A DNA stretch of 10,655 nt from Deltaproteobacteria bacterium (GCA_019313505.1 JAFDBA010000066.1:1-10655), one strand, 5' to 3'. Shown: positions 1 through 7,843, counted from the first letter of the stretch. Notes: generated from the letters alone by a model not told the origin. Numbers and translations are program-made.

Positions 1-226
1 AGAAGCCCAAACTGTTGCGCAAAGAATAAAATCCGCTTTAAAAGATGAAAATTTTATGCCTCAGCATGGAAAAGAAGCAAAAATAACCATAAGTATTGGT
101 GTTACGGAGTATTTCCCTGGTGAACAACTGTCAGAGTTTATACAACGGGCAGACAAGGCAATGTATCTTTCAAAAGAAAAAGGACGGAACAAGGTAACCA
201 CTCTCATCGGAGAGGAAGCTTCATGA
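1..226 (+). CDS. C-terminal end of a GGDEF-domain protein (probable diguanylate cyclase), partial
   Basis: The frame is open from base 2 to the TGA at 224-226, giving the last 74 residues of a protein that begins outside the window. The visible part is the end of a GGDEF domain. It contains the strand ITISIGVTEY and the closing helix ADKAMYLSKEKGRNKV, which match the family's usual SIGVA and ADxAMYxAKxxGRNxV signatures. The domain normally makes cyclic di-GMP from two GTP, but the GG(D/E)EF catalytic loop lies upstream of the window, so activity cannot be judged. The protein ends about 12 residues after the domain, so GGDEF is its C-terminal module. It converges on pilC, and an inverted-repeat element starts 4 bp after the stop. 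The family call is fairly sure; sensory domains and partners are unknown. Confidence 0.85.
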   Translation, partial: EAQTVAQRIKSALKDENFMPQHGKEAKITISIGVTEYFPGEQLSEFIQRADKAMYLSKEKGRNKVTTLIGEEAS

Positions 227-229
227 TTT

Positions 230-354
230 GACGGTTCCGTAAAAAGTCCAACTTCTGCGTTGTGCTGCATTTCGTAATCATTCAACGTACGAAAAGTACG
301 CCTCATGATTCCAAAATTTGCACGCCTTGAATTTGAACTTTTTACGAAACCGTC
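230..354. repeat. 125-bp MITE-like inverted-repeat element (family A, full-length copy)
   Basis: The ends are 20-bp terminal inverted repeats, at 230-249 and 335-354, that match at 18 of 20 positions. The similarity continues imperfectly inward to a central hairpin, CGTAC at 286-290 and GTACG at 296-300, so the whole element could fold on itself. It has no believable gene. Its left 38 bp recur inverted at 8444-8481 with 2 mismatches, and its end motif recurs at 357-380, 5259-5282 and 7214-7233. I see no convincing target duplication. It sits in the convergent gap between the GGDEF gene and pilC, where a hairpin could help end transcription; that role is inference. Confidence 0.75.
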
Positions 355-356
355 TA

Positions 357-380
357 AATCGGACTTTTTACGAGTTCATC
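357..380. repeat. Solo end of family A-type repeat (variant terminus)
   Basis: This stretch lies 2 bp after the full element and carries the shared core ACTTTTTACGAG, ending in TTCATC instead of ACCGTC. Its 24 bp are an exact reverse complement of 5259-5282. It is probably a second terminus of the same repeat family, either from a tandem insertion or from a longer composite element. Confidence 0.6.
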
Positions 381-424
381 ACAATTTATTGAGAGTAAAA
401 AATCCTGACCCAAAGGTTCACGGG

Positions 425-1633
425 TTAACCAAAGGCAGCAGCCATCTTGAATATTGGCAGATACATGGATACAACCAGACCGCCGATAACCACACCCAGA
501 AACACCAGCATAAACGGTTCTATCAACGAAGTCATGTTTTCCACCGCCTGGTCGACCTCTTCGTCATAAAAATCGGCGATCTTTGTTAACATGGTATCAA
601 GTGCGCCGGTAGATTCACCAACAGCAATCATCTGGCATACCATGGACGGGAAAATCTTACTTTCGGCAAGAGGATCGGACATTGTACGGCCTTCAGCAAT
701 GGCGGATCTGGTTTCGTACACAGCCTTTTCTATGGTTTTGTTACCCGCTGTTTTAGCAACAATATCAAGAGCGTCTAAAATCGCCACACCGCTGCCAAGC
801 ATTGTTCCCATGGTGCGTGAAAATTTGGACACCGCAGCTTTGCGAATTAAAAGCCCGAATACAGGCAGTTTGAGAAAAAGGTCATCCATTAAGGCTCGTC
901 CTTTTTCGGTTTTATAAAATCTTCTGATTGCAAATGTTGTCAAAACTATTACTATGATAATATAAAAAATGTTTGATTTGACAAACCTGCTCATATTTAC
1001 AACAATTTGTGTGGGGACAGGAAGGGCACTGCCCATCCCCTCAAACATCTCCTCAAATACAGGAATAACAAAAACCATGATGATTCCAACAACGATTATA
1101 GCGATCACCATAGTTACAGCTGGATAAGTCATAGCCCCTTTTATCTGGGCTTTGAGCTTTGCAGCCTTCTCCATATAAGCAGAAAGACGTCTTAAAATAG
1201 TATCAAGGATACCACCGGCTTCACCGGCTGAAATCATATTTACAAAAAGATCATCAAACTGTTTTGGGTACTTTTTCAATGCTTCCGCAAAGGTTTGCCC
1301 GCTTTCGACATTCTGCTTAATCTCCTTCAACATATTTTTAAATGTTTTGTTTTCATGCTGGGCATATAGGATATCGAGGCATTGGATTATTGGGAGCCCC
1401 GCATCGATCATGGTGGAAAATTGCCGACAAAAAATTATTACATCTTTCTGTTTTATCTTGGGCTGCATGAAAGAGATATTTTCAAAAAGGTCCTTGGGTT
1501 TCTTCTTAATCTTGGAAGGAGTTATTTTGCGTCTGATAAGTTCGGAGCGTGCAGCTTCTTCGGTGGGGGCTTCCATCTCACCTTTTTGTTTCTTATTCTG
1601 TCTGTTCTTTCCACTCCATAAATAGACTGGCAT
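425..1633 (-). CDS. pilC: Type IV pilus inner-membrane platform protein PilC (GspF family)
   Basis: This 402-residue protein of the PilC/GspF family forms the inner-membrane platform on which the pilus ATPases act to add or remove pilin subunits. It starts MPVYLWSGKN, the usual PilC opening, followed by a lysine-rich cytoplasmic N-terminus. Two T2SSF repeats follow, at about residues 67-190 and 270-392. Each has the conserved pattern around MISAGEAGGILD (133-144) and IAVGESTGALD (336-346). Hydrophobic membrane segments lie near 171-192, 222-237 and 373-392. Length is normal for the family. The start is supported by GGGGAG (CTCCCC on the plus strand, 1641-1646) 7 nt upstream. It reads divergently from the gene at 1900, and pilB/pilT would be expected to its right or elsewhere. 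A type II secretion GspF is the alternative, but the N-terminus favours PilC. Confidence 0.93.
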   Translation of the reverse strand: MPVYLWSGKNRQNKKQKGEMEAPTEEAARSELIRRKITPSKIKKKPKDLFENISFMQPKIKQKDVIIFCRQFSTMIDAGLPIIQCLDILYAQHENKTFKNMLKEIKQNVESGQTFAEALKKYPKQFDDLFVNMISAGEAGGILDTILRRLSAYMEKAAKLKAQIKGAMTYPAVTMVIAIIVVGIIMVFVIPVFEEMFEGMGSALPVPTQIVVNMSRFVKSNIFYIIIVIVLTTFAIRRFYKTEKGRALMDDLFLKLPVFGLLIRKAAVSKFSRTMGTMLGSGVAILDALDIVAKTAGNKTIEKAVYETRSAIAEGRTMSDPLAESKIFPSMVCQMIAVGESTGALDTMLTKIADFYDEEVDQAVENMTSLIEPFMLVFLGVVIGGLVVSMYLPIFKMAAAFG

Positions 1634-1899
1634 TATCGTTCTCCCCTTTTGAGATCTTTGCGCTAAAGAGCTGATTGTTTTCCATTTACAGTATCAAACC
1701 GGAATACTATTTCTCATGCAGCCCACATATTTTCGTGTAAGGCAATATCATAAAATACACCAAACAACAACATCTTCGCTGAATTTATACAAAATCGTTA
1801 TTATACGGCTTGATAAACTCGCTGATATATGTAAATCTTTATTCTGACACCCCAACGTTTATAAACAGGAAAAGTGAAGGAAATAAATGATATAGGATT
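1634..1899. other. Divergent intergenic region between pilC and the tRNA nucleotidyltransferase fusion
   Basis: This 266-bp AT-rich stretch must carry promoters for both flanking genes. A TATAAT hexamer reads on the minus strand (1805-1800) toward pilC, but no good -35 box sits 16-18 bp before it. On the plus strand TTGATA (1810-1815) followed by TAAATC (1832-1837) is only a weak match. I found no gene, no strong hairpin and no clear sigma-54 -24/-12 pair. Confidence 0.4.
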
Positions 1900-4569
1900 G
1901 TGAAAAAAAATCCCGGACATAACAAAAAAGATCTTACTGTCATTACTACACACATCAATGCCGACTTTGACGCTTTGGCATCCATGCTTGCAGCCCAGAA
2001 GCTCTATCCCGATGCACTTGTAGTTTTCCCCGGTTCCCAGGAAAAAAACTTAAGAAACTTCTTTATAAAGTCTATGGTCTATCTCTTTAACATGGCCGAC
2101 ATTAAAGATGTCGATATATCAAATCTCAAAAGACTGGTTCTGGTGGATACCAAACAGCCAAGCCGTATCGGAAAGTTTGCAGCCATACTCGACCAGCCGG
2201 ACATTGATATACACATTTACGATCATCACCCTCCCATGAGTAACGACATCAAAGGTGATTACGAGGTCCATTGCTTAACCGGCGCCACTGTCAGTATCCT
2301 CACTGAAATCATAAAGGATAAGGGGATAGACATTTCTGCGGATGAAGCCACCATTATGTGTCTCGGGATATATGAAGATACCGGTTCCTTTACCTTTCCA
2401 TCCACCACTGAAAAAGATTTTACGGCCGCCGCCTTTCTCCTTTCAAAAGGAGCAAATTTAAACATGGTCTCAAATCTGATCTCAAGAGAGATAAGTCCCG
2501 AACAGGTGGGGATTTTGAACGACATGATTCAGGCGGCAACTCGCTACAATATCAACGGCGTCGAAATTGTAATTACAACCGTATCCACCGACAATTATGT
2601 GTCGGATTTCGCCTTCCTTGTCCAAAAAATGGTTAAGGTGGAAAATCTTGATGCCATTTTTGCCATCGCACGAATGGGAGACAAAATGTACGTCGTGGCC
2701 CGAAGCAGATTACCAGAGGTTGATGTGGGGGCGATTGTCACCCCCCTTGGCGGGGGAGGACATACCTTTGCAGCCGCCGCGAGCATCAAGGGTAAAACAC
2801 TTGCCCAGATTGAGCAGAAGCTCACGGAAATCCTCTACAGCAAAATCATTTCCAGGAACCGTGCCAAAGATCTAATGTCATCTCCTGTCATTAAGATAGG
2901 CAACGATGTTTCCTGCAAAGAAGCCAGCAATCTTCTCACACGTTACAACATAAACGCCCTCTTGGTTACCCAAAAGCACGACGGTACAGAAGACCTGATC
3001 GGGTTTATAACCCGCCAGATTATTGAAAAAGCCCTGCACCATGGGCTGGATCACATCACGGTCAAAGAATATATGACAACCGAACTTGCCTCGGTGGCAC
3101 CCGATTCCGAGCTTGCGGAAATTCAGGAAAAAATCATCGAGAACAAACAGCGGATCCTTCCTGTAATCGACAATGGTGTCATTACCGGTGTTATTACGCG
3201 CACAGATCTGCTCAACGTTCTTGTAAATCAATCCAAACATGGTTCTTCAACCTTACCCGACCTGCCCAAAAAACCCGGTCAAGCCAGAACCAGAAACGTC
3301 CTTAAATTCATGAAAGAACGCCTTTCACTTCGTATTTTAGAAATGCTTCAAGTCATCGGTGAAAAAGCTGACGAACTAGGTTACGGTGCCTGTGTTGTGG
3401 GCGGATTTGTGCGCGATCTATTCCTATACCGAACCAACGAAGATCTAGATATTGTTATCGAAGGTAACGGTATCACATTTGCAAAAAAATATGCCAAAAT
3501 GGTTGGTGCCCGTATTCACTCCTACGAAAAGTTTGGCACCGCGGTAATTATCTTTCAAGATGGTTTTAAAATTGATGTGGCTTCGGCCAGAATGGAATAC
3601 TACAAGTCCCCGGCCGCCCTTCCTATTGTGGAGATGGGTTCAATAAAACTCGACCTCTTTCGACGAGACTTCACTGTAAATGCCCTGGCTATCCAGCTCA
3701 ATCCAGATAAATTCGGCCTATTGATCGATTTTTTTTCAGCCCAGAATGATATTAAAGGAAAATCTATCAGGGTTTTGCACAATTTGAGTTTTGTTGAAGA
3801 TCCGACCAGGGTATTCCGCGCTATAAAATTCGAGCAACGTTTCGGTTTTTCCATCGGCAAACTAACTTCAAGTCTTATTGACAATGCCATAAAAATGGAT
3901 TTTTTCAAGCGGCTCAGCGGTCGAAGGGTATTTGCCGAACTGCGTCAGATTTTAGAAGAAGAAAATCCCCTGGCTGCCATCAAAAGACTAAATGAATATA
4001 ATCTTCTTACGGTTATCCACCCTTCCATAACATTAGACAACACGCTGATTTCTTTGTTTAAATCGGTTAAAAAGGTGCTTTCATGGCATGATTTGCTTTT
4101 TCTGGAAGAACCGTATATGAAATGGGCCGTTTATTTTCTTGCGCTTACAAGACACTGTGACAAAGAAACAGCCGATGAAATTAGTATGCAAATTGAGCTT
4201 TCGCCGCGACACAAAACAATTTTCTGCAAGGAACGTTTCGATGCTGACAAATCTATTTTATGGATGGAGCGAAATCTGCCGGTAAAAAACAGCACCATTT
4301 ACAAACAACTTTCCGTTTTCAGGATTGAACTGATCCTGTATATGATGGCGGCAACCAGGCACGAAACGGTAAAGAAATCCATATCCAATTACTTTACCCG
4401 ACAAAGGCATATTAAAACATCGGTAAAAGGCAAGGATCTGAAAAAAATGGGGATTAAACCCGGTCCGATTTACCGGGAAGTCCTTCAGGCCGTTCTGGAT
4501 GCCAAATTAAACGGTCAGCTTAAAACACGCAATGATGAACTCAATTTTGTGAAAGAGTATGTTCGCTAA
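1900..4569 (+). CDS. DHH phosphoesterase - CBS pair - poly(A) polymerase/tRNA nucleotidyltransferase fusion
   Basis: This 889-residue protein has three parts. First is a DHH/DHHA1 phosphoesterase (about 12-320) with the metal motifs H18-x-N-A-D22-x-D24 and D108-H109-H110, and the DHHA1 motif GGGGH at 284-288. Next are two CBS domains (about 322-445), probably a nucleotide-sensing module. Last is a class II tRNA nucleotidyltransferase/poly(A) polymerase (about 480-889) with GGFVRD (501-506), catalytic D515-L-D517, RRDFTVNA (588-595) and EDPTRVFRA (633-641). All catalytic motifs look intact. The family adds CCA, or only the terminal A, to tRNA 3' ends. Proteins of this build in deltaproteobacteria and Aquifex are often A-adding, but specificity cannot be read here. 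The start is GTG; an in-frame stop at 1888-1890 leaves no other good choice, and no well-spaced Shine-Dalgarno is present. It overlaps the next gene by 11 bp. Confidence 0.9.
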   Translation: MKKNPGHNKKDLTVITTHINADFDALASMLAAQKLYPDALVVFPGSQEKNLRNFFIKSMVYLFNMADIKDVDISNLKRLVLVDTKQPSRIGKFAAILDQPDIDIHIYDHHPPMSNDIKGDYEVHCLTGATVSILTEIIKDKGIDISADEATIMCLGIYEDTGSFTFPSTTEKDFTAAAFLLSKGANLNMVSNLISREISPEQVGILNDMIQAATRYNINGVEIVITTVSTDNYVSDFAFLVQKMVKVENLDAIFAIARMGDKMYVVARSRLPEVDVGAIVTPLGGGGHTFAAAASIKGKTLAQIEQKLTEILYSKIISRNRAKDLMSSPVIKIGNDVSCKEASNLLTRYNINALLVTQKHDGTEDLIGFITRQIIEKALHHGLDHITVKEYMTTELASVAPDSELAEIQEKIIENKQRILPVIDNGVITGVITRTDLLNVLVNQSKHGSSTLPDLPKKPGQARTRNVLKFMKERLSLRILEMLQVIGEKADELGYGACVVGGFVRDLFLYRTNEDLDIVIEGNGITFAKKYAKMVGARIHSYEKFGTAVIIFQDGFKIDVASARMEYYKSPAALPIVEMGSIKLDLFRRDFTVNALAIQLNPDKFGLLIDFFSAQNDIKGKSIRVLHNLSFVEDPTRVFRAIKFEQRFGFSIGKLTSSLIDNAIKMDFFKRLSGRRVFAELRQILEEENPLAAIKRLNEYNLLTVIHPSITLDNTLISLFKSVKKVLSWHDLLFLEEPYMKWAVYFLALTRHCDKETADEISMQIELSPRHKTIFCKERFDADKSILWMERNLPVKNSTIYKQLSVFRIELILYMMAATRHETVKKSISNYFTRQRHIKTSVKGKDLKKMGIKPGPIYREVLQAVLDAKLNGQLKTRNDELNFVKEYVR

Positions 4570-5221
4570 CTTAGATCTGAATCAAATTGTTGTAATGATA
4601 GTTCCGCTTCTTTTTGCCGTGACCTTTCATGAGGTGGCACACGGCTATATAGCACTCCGGATGGGGGATAATACCGCCCTTTTAGCCGGAAGACTGACCC
4701 TCAATCCGATCAAACATCTCGATTTTATGGGATCATTACTCCTGCCGCTGATATTGAACCTGACCGGTTCTCCAGTCATTTTTGGTTATGCCAAGCCTGT
4801 GCCGGTTAACTTTTCCAATTTTCGTAATTATCGCAAAAGTACAATTTATGTGGCGTCTGCCGGTGTTCTGGCTAATTTTGCCCTTGCGATTGTCTCGGGA
4901 GTGCTCTTTCAAACCATTGCCCATTTTCAATGGTTATGGAATGGATCCATATTCCGACCCCTTATCATGGATTTTTACCATATGCTCTTTTACAGCGTGG
5001 TGATTAATCTGGTTCTTGCAATATTCAACCTGATCCCGATCCCACCTTTGGACGGGAGCAAAATACTTGCCATGTTTCTGCCGGCCTCGTTAAGACTGCA
5101 TTATGCCCGTATTGAACGATTCGGCATGATAATAATTATTTTCTTGCTTCTAACAAATCTAATCGATAAGTTCATGTCATTTTTTTTGACCCCCATGTTC
5201 AATATTTTATTAGGAAGATAA
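4559..5221 (+). CDS. Site-2 protease family (peptidase M50) membrane metalloprotease
   Basis: This 220-residue integral membrane protein has the zinc-binding motif H24-E25-V-A-H28 inside the first hydrophobic segment. The partner motif is NLIPIPPLDG, with D165 as the likely third zinc ligand. Further hydrophobic stretches lie near residues 93-118, 140-160 and 183-205. It lacks a PDZ domain, so it belongs to the small stand-alone M50 group (SpoIVFB/YwhC-like) and not to RseP. These cleave substrates within the membrane; the substrate here is unknown. Its ATG overlaps the 3' end of the upstream fusion gene by 11 bp, which suggests translational coupling. The same neighbour order, M50 then trpS, scpA and scpB, is common in deltaproteobacteria. 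The family call is secure. Confidence 0.93.
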   Translation: MFANLDLNQIVVMIVPLLFAVTFHEVAHGYIALRMGDNTALLAGRLTLNPIKHLDFMGSLLLPLILNLTGSPVIFGYAKPVPVNFSNFRNYRKSTIYVASAGVLANFALAIVSGVLFQTIAHFQWLWNGSIFRPLIMDFYHMLFYSVVINLVLAIFNLIPIPPLDGSKILAMFLPASLRLHYARIERFGMIIIIFLLLTNLIDKFMSFFLTPMFNILLGR

Positions 5222-5258
5222 CCGGATGTTGGCATTATATATTGAAGATTTAAGATTT

Positions 5259-5282
5259 GATGAACTCGTAAAAAGTCCGATT
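5259..5282. repeat. Relic end of repeat family A
   Basis: These 24 bp are the exact reverse complement of 357-380 and carry the core CTCGTAAAAAGTCC. The homology breaks where the family B element begins (apparent target GATTC at 5279-5283), so this seems to be the left remnant of an older repeat that received a second insertion. Confidence 0.65.
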
Positions 5283-5283
5283 C

Positions 5284-5425
5284 GAGACCTTTGAAAAACG
5301 TTCAATTTTGTTCAAGGCCAAGGAAGGGGAAAATTTTAACCACAGGAATACATTGAGTATTTTGAGGATTAAAATTTGAGCCTGACGCAGGAATTGGGCA
5401 AAAGAGGGCGTTTTGCAAAGGTCTC
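5284..5425. repeat. 142-bp MITE-like inverted-repeat element (family B) with 5-bp flanking duplication
   Basis: The ends are inverted repeats, GAGACCTTTGAAAAACG at 5284-5300 against CGTTTTGCAAAGGTCTC at 5409-5425, with one mismatch. An inner inverted pair, AAATTTTAA (5331-5339) and TTAAAATTT (5369-5377), suggests that the whole element can fold. GATTC occurs directly on both sides (5279-5283 and 5426-5430), as expected of a target-site duplication. No gene is carried. The right 33 bp recur inverted at 8324-8356 with 2 mismatches. It ends only 9 bp before the trpS Shine-Dalgarno, so transcription into trpS must cross it or start within it. Confidence 0.75.
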
Positions 5426-5446
5426 GATTCATACAGGAGACCGTAC

Positions 5447-6433
5447 ATGACCGAAAAAAAGAGGATACTCAGCGGAATGCGTCCTACAGGACCCCTTCAT
5501 CTTGGAAATCTGCACGGCGCCCTTGCAAACTGGGTAAAGATGCAGGAACAGTACGACTGCTTTTTCTTCATAGCCGACTGGCATGCCTTAACTAGCAATT
5601 ATGAAGATACCGGCTCTATTTCAGGATATATCCGCAATATGTTAATAGACTGGTTGAGTGCGGGGCTTTCACCTGAAAAAAGCACCCTTTTTATTCAATC
5701 ACATATCAAGGAACATGCGGAACTGTTTCTTATCCTTTCCATGATAACACCATTACCATGGCTGGAACGAAACCCCACCTACAAAGATCAAATTATCCAG
5801 CTCAGCAACAAGGACCTCTCCACATTTGGTTTCCTCGGATACCCGGTGCTGCAGGCATCCGATATTATCATATATAAGGCTAACGGAGTCCCTGTGGGCG
5901 TAGATCAAGTCCCACATGTTGAAATTACACGGGAAATTGCCAGAAGATTCAACTATTTATACGGTAAAGTATTCCCGGAGCCAGAATCTATCCTGACAGA
6001 AACACCCAAAATACTAGGTATAGATCGCCGTAAAATGAGCAAAAGTTACAACAACGCAATCTACTTTTCAGAAAGCCCTGATGAAATAGCCGCCAGCGTA
6101 TCCAAAATGCTGACCGACATTCAGCGCGCCAGGAAAAGTGACCCCGGCAATCCTGATGTTTGCAATGTTTACGAATTTCACAAGATTTACAGTGATAGTA
6201 AAACTGTGGGCAGGATAAATAAAGAGTGCCGCACAGCCGAGATAGGGTGCGTTGAATGCAAGAAAATAATGGCTCAAAATCTCATAAAAGCTTTAGAGCC
6301 GATGCGTGAAAAAAGAGCTTACTACGAAGCCAGGCCACAACTTGTCGATGACATCATTACTGACGGACGCGATAAAGCACGGCGGGTTGCGCGCCAGACC
6401 ATGGCAGAGGTTAGAGATGCTGTTAAACTATAG
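5447..6433 (+). CDS. trpS: Tryptophan--tRNA ligase, with a putative iron-sulfur cysteine motif
   Basis: This 328-residue class I aminoacyl-tRNA synthetase charges tRNA-Trp with tryptophan in the cytoplasm. It shows the HIGH-type signature H18-L-G-N21, the GVPVGVDQVPH segment typical of TrpRS, and K196-M-S-K-S200. Length is normal. In the C-terminal anticodon-binding region are four cysteines, C239, C261, C268 and C271, spaced C-x21-C-x6-C-x2-C. That nearly equals the C-x22-C-x6-C-x2-C of the iron-sulfur TrpRS described from Thermotoga maritima. The start is supported by AGGAG at 5435-5439, 7 nt before ATG. It lies upstream of scpA with a 60-bp gap and directly downstream of a family B repeat. 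The enzyme identity is secure; the metal cluster is inferred from spacing. Confidence 0.95.
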   Translation: MTEKKRILSGMRPTGPLHLGNLHGALANWVKMQEQYDCFFFIADWHALTSNYEDTGSISGYIRNMLIDWLSAGLSPEKSTLFIQSHIKEHAELFLILSMITPLPWLERNPTYKDQIIQLSNKDLSTFGFLGYPVLQASDIIIYKANGVPVGVDQVPHVEITREIARRFNYLYGKVFPEPESILTETPKILGIDRRKMSKSYNNAIYFSESPDEIAASVSKMLTDIQRARKSDPGNPDVCNVYEFHKIYSDSKTVGRINKECRTAEIGCVECKKIMAQNLIKALEPMREKRAYYEARPQLVDDIITDGRDKARRVARQTMAEVRDAVKL

Positions 6434-6493
6434 TTTCATTGACTATTAAAGATGGCTTCCTTCAATTTTTACTTCTAATATCCAGTATCCAAC

Positions 6494-7210
6494 ATGACGC
6501 CTGACGAACATTATAGAGTAAGTCTCGAAGATATCTTTGAAGGTCCCATGGACCTTTTGGTGCACCTTATTAAAAAACATGAAGTTGACATCTATGATAT
6601 CCCCATCGCCCTGATAACGGAACAGTATCTTGAATATTTAGAGTGGATGAAGGCTATGAACATAGATGTCGCCGGGGAATTCCTTGTGATGGCATCCACT
6701 CTGACTCAGATAAAGTCAAGGATGCTACTTCCGGCCCATGAAGACGAGAATGAGGACGAAGACCCTCGCCTTGAAATTATCAGGCCCCTTGAGGAATACC
6801 TCCAGATAAAGTCAGCGGCCGAAAAGCTTTCTCAAAGGGATCTTCTTGGGGAAGATACCTTTGTCAGAAATCCGGGCCTTGAAGATTATTTGCTTAACCG
6901 GGAGGAAGCTGTCATAGATGTCGGACTATTTGAACTTATCGATGCGTTCCATAAAATACTTGAAAACATAACCTCCGTTGGCCGGTTGGAGATTAATGCC
7001 GGCACCATTACTGTCAGAGACAGAATTGTTCAGATAGTGGATATTTTTGAAACCAAGGGATCGGTAACCTTTAATGAGCTGTTTTCCAAAAACGCTGATA
7101 AAAGCGAGGTGGTTGTGACATTTCTTGCAATTCTTGAAATGGTCAGGCTCTCACTGGTCAGGATTGCCCAGCATACCCGGACCGGCATTATCAGACTCTT
7201 TTATTTATGA
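6494..7210 (+). CDS. scpA: Segregation and condensation protein A (kleisin)
   Basis: This 238-residue protein is the kleisin subunit that bridges SMC heads and binds ScpB in the SMC-ScpAB condensin, which compacts and separates chromosomes. The N-terminal SMC-neck-binding region starts with the family signature FEGPMDLLVHLIKKHEVDIYD (residues 15-35). An acidic stretch, EDENEDEDP (about 83-91), marks the linker. The C-terminal winged helix (about 175-238) runs through RIVQIVDIFETKGSVTFNELF. Length is typical. The ATG is the only plausible start because an in-frame stop lies at 6476-6478, though no Shine-Dalgarno is evident. scpB follows after 31 bp, the standard pairing. Confidence 0.95.
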   Translation: MTPDEHYRVSLEDIFEGPMDLLVHLIKKHEVDIYDIPIALITEQYLEYLEWMKAMNIDVAGEFLVMASTLTQIKSRMLLPAHEDENEDEDPRLEIIRPLEEYLQIKSAAEKLSQRDLLGEDTFVRNPGLEDYLLNREEAVIDVGLFELIDAFHKILENITSVGRLEINAGTITVRDRIVQIVDIFETKGSVTFNELFSKNADKSEVVVTFLAILEMVRLSLVRIAQHTRTGIIRLFYL

Positions 7211-7213
7211 TCT

Positions 7214-7233
7214 GACTTTTTACGAGACCGTCA
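7214..7233. repeat. Solo terminus of repeat family A between scpA and scpB
   Basis: These 20 bp are identical to 8463-8482 and match the outer inverted repeat of the element at 230-354, apart from a few bases. They occupy two-thirds of the 31-bp scpA-scpB gap. No second terminus is seen nearby, so this is either a decayed copy or a small excision footprint. Confidence 0.6.
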
Positions 7234-7241
7234 CATTTATA

Positions 7242-7784
7242 ATGGAAGAAATAAAAAACATCATCGAAAGTCTTTTGCTTGTATCCGGGGAACCACTTAC
7301 AATCGACCGCATCAATAATATACTCACCCGGGCCGGAAAAAAAGAGATCCGAAACTCACTTTCCGATCTTTCAAAAGAATATGAAGCCCGGAGGGGTGGT
7401 TTCTTTTTACGCGAAGTTGCCGGCGGCTACCAGCTCCGCACCCGGCCCGAATACAGGAAATGGATCAAACGGTTAATTCAGCCCAAAGCGCTACGTCTCT
7501 CCAAGGCCGCTTTGGAGACTTTGGCAATAATTGCATACAAACAGCCGCTCATTCGCAATGATATAGAACATGTCCGGGGCGTTAACTGTGGCGGAATCCT
7601 TCGCATGCTGCTTGAGCGGAGATTGATTCGGGTTCTGGGAAAAAAGGAAATTCCCGGCCGGCCCCTTATTTATGCGACAACAAAGCAATTTCTTGAGGTA
7701 TTCGACCTCAAAGATTTAAAAGACCTCCCCACACCTGAAGAAATAGAAACTCTCGGGGAAGCGTCATCGGAACATATGGGATAA
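7242..7784 (+). CDS. scpB: Segregation and condensation protein B
   Basis: This 180-residue protein forms a dimer that binds the middle of ScpA and helps regulate the SMC ring. Two winged-helix domains are visible. The first, about residues 1-80, opens MEEIKNIIESLLLVSGEPL. The second, about 85-165, contains the ScpB signature LSKAALETLAIIAYKQPLIR followed by IEHVRGVN and GRPLIYATTKQFLEVF. Length is normal. The frame is open upstream to 7125, but the family starts at the MEEIKNIIESLLL segment, so the ATG at 7242 is chosen. No Shine-Dalgarno is visible because the preceding bases are a repeat terminus. It is probably co-transcribed with scpA. Confidence 0.94.
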   Translation: MEEIKNIIESLLLVSGEPLTIDRINNILTRAGKKEIRNSLSDLSKEYEARRGGFFLREVAGGYQLRTRPEYRKWIKRLIQPKALRLSKAALETLAIIAYKQPLIRNDIEHVRGVNCGGILRMLLERRLIRVLGKKEIPGRPLIYATTKQFLEVFDLKDLKDLPTPEEIETLGEASSEHMG

Positions 7785-7813
7785 ATAACTGTTTTGCAAA
7801 TACAAAAAAGTGC

Positions 7814-7843
7814 TTGACTTGGAAGTAATTAACACTCTATATA
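7814..7843 (+). promoter_or_regulatory. Sigma-70-type promoter for the HU/IHF gene and tRNA-Val
   Basis: TTGACT (7814-7819) and TATATA (7838-7843) are separated by 18 bp, a near-consensus housekeeping promoter. It faces the HU/IHF gene and leaves a leader of roughly 70 nt. No other candidate of this quality lies before the tRNA, so it probably serves both genes. Confidence 0.6.

Noticed and set aside
61..306. Minus-strand open frame containing a QHNAEVGLFT peptide, also seen in a plus-strand frame at 8408-8692
   Set aside because: The shared peptide is simply the translation of the family A repeat end in two places; neither frame has other protein-like features, and both overlap better explanations.
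227..380. CRISPR-like or tandem repeat structure
   Set aside because: The repeats are inverted ends of an element, not regularly spaced direct repeats with unique spacers.
5250..5432. Minus-strand 60-codon frame across the family B element
   Set aside because: It spans the inverted-repeat element end to end, has no ribosome binding site and no recognisable domain.
7125..7241. N-terminal extension of scpB overlapping scpA
   Set aside because: The extra residues do not resemble ScpB and overlap the conserved scpA end; the family's usual start is at 7242.
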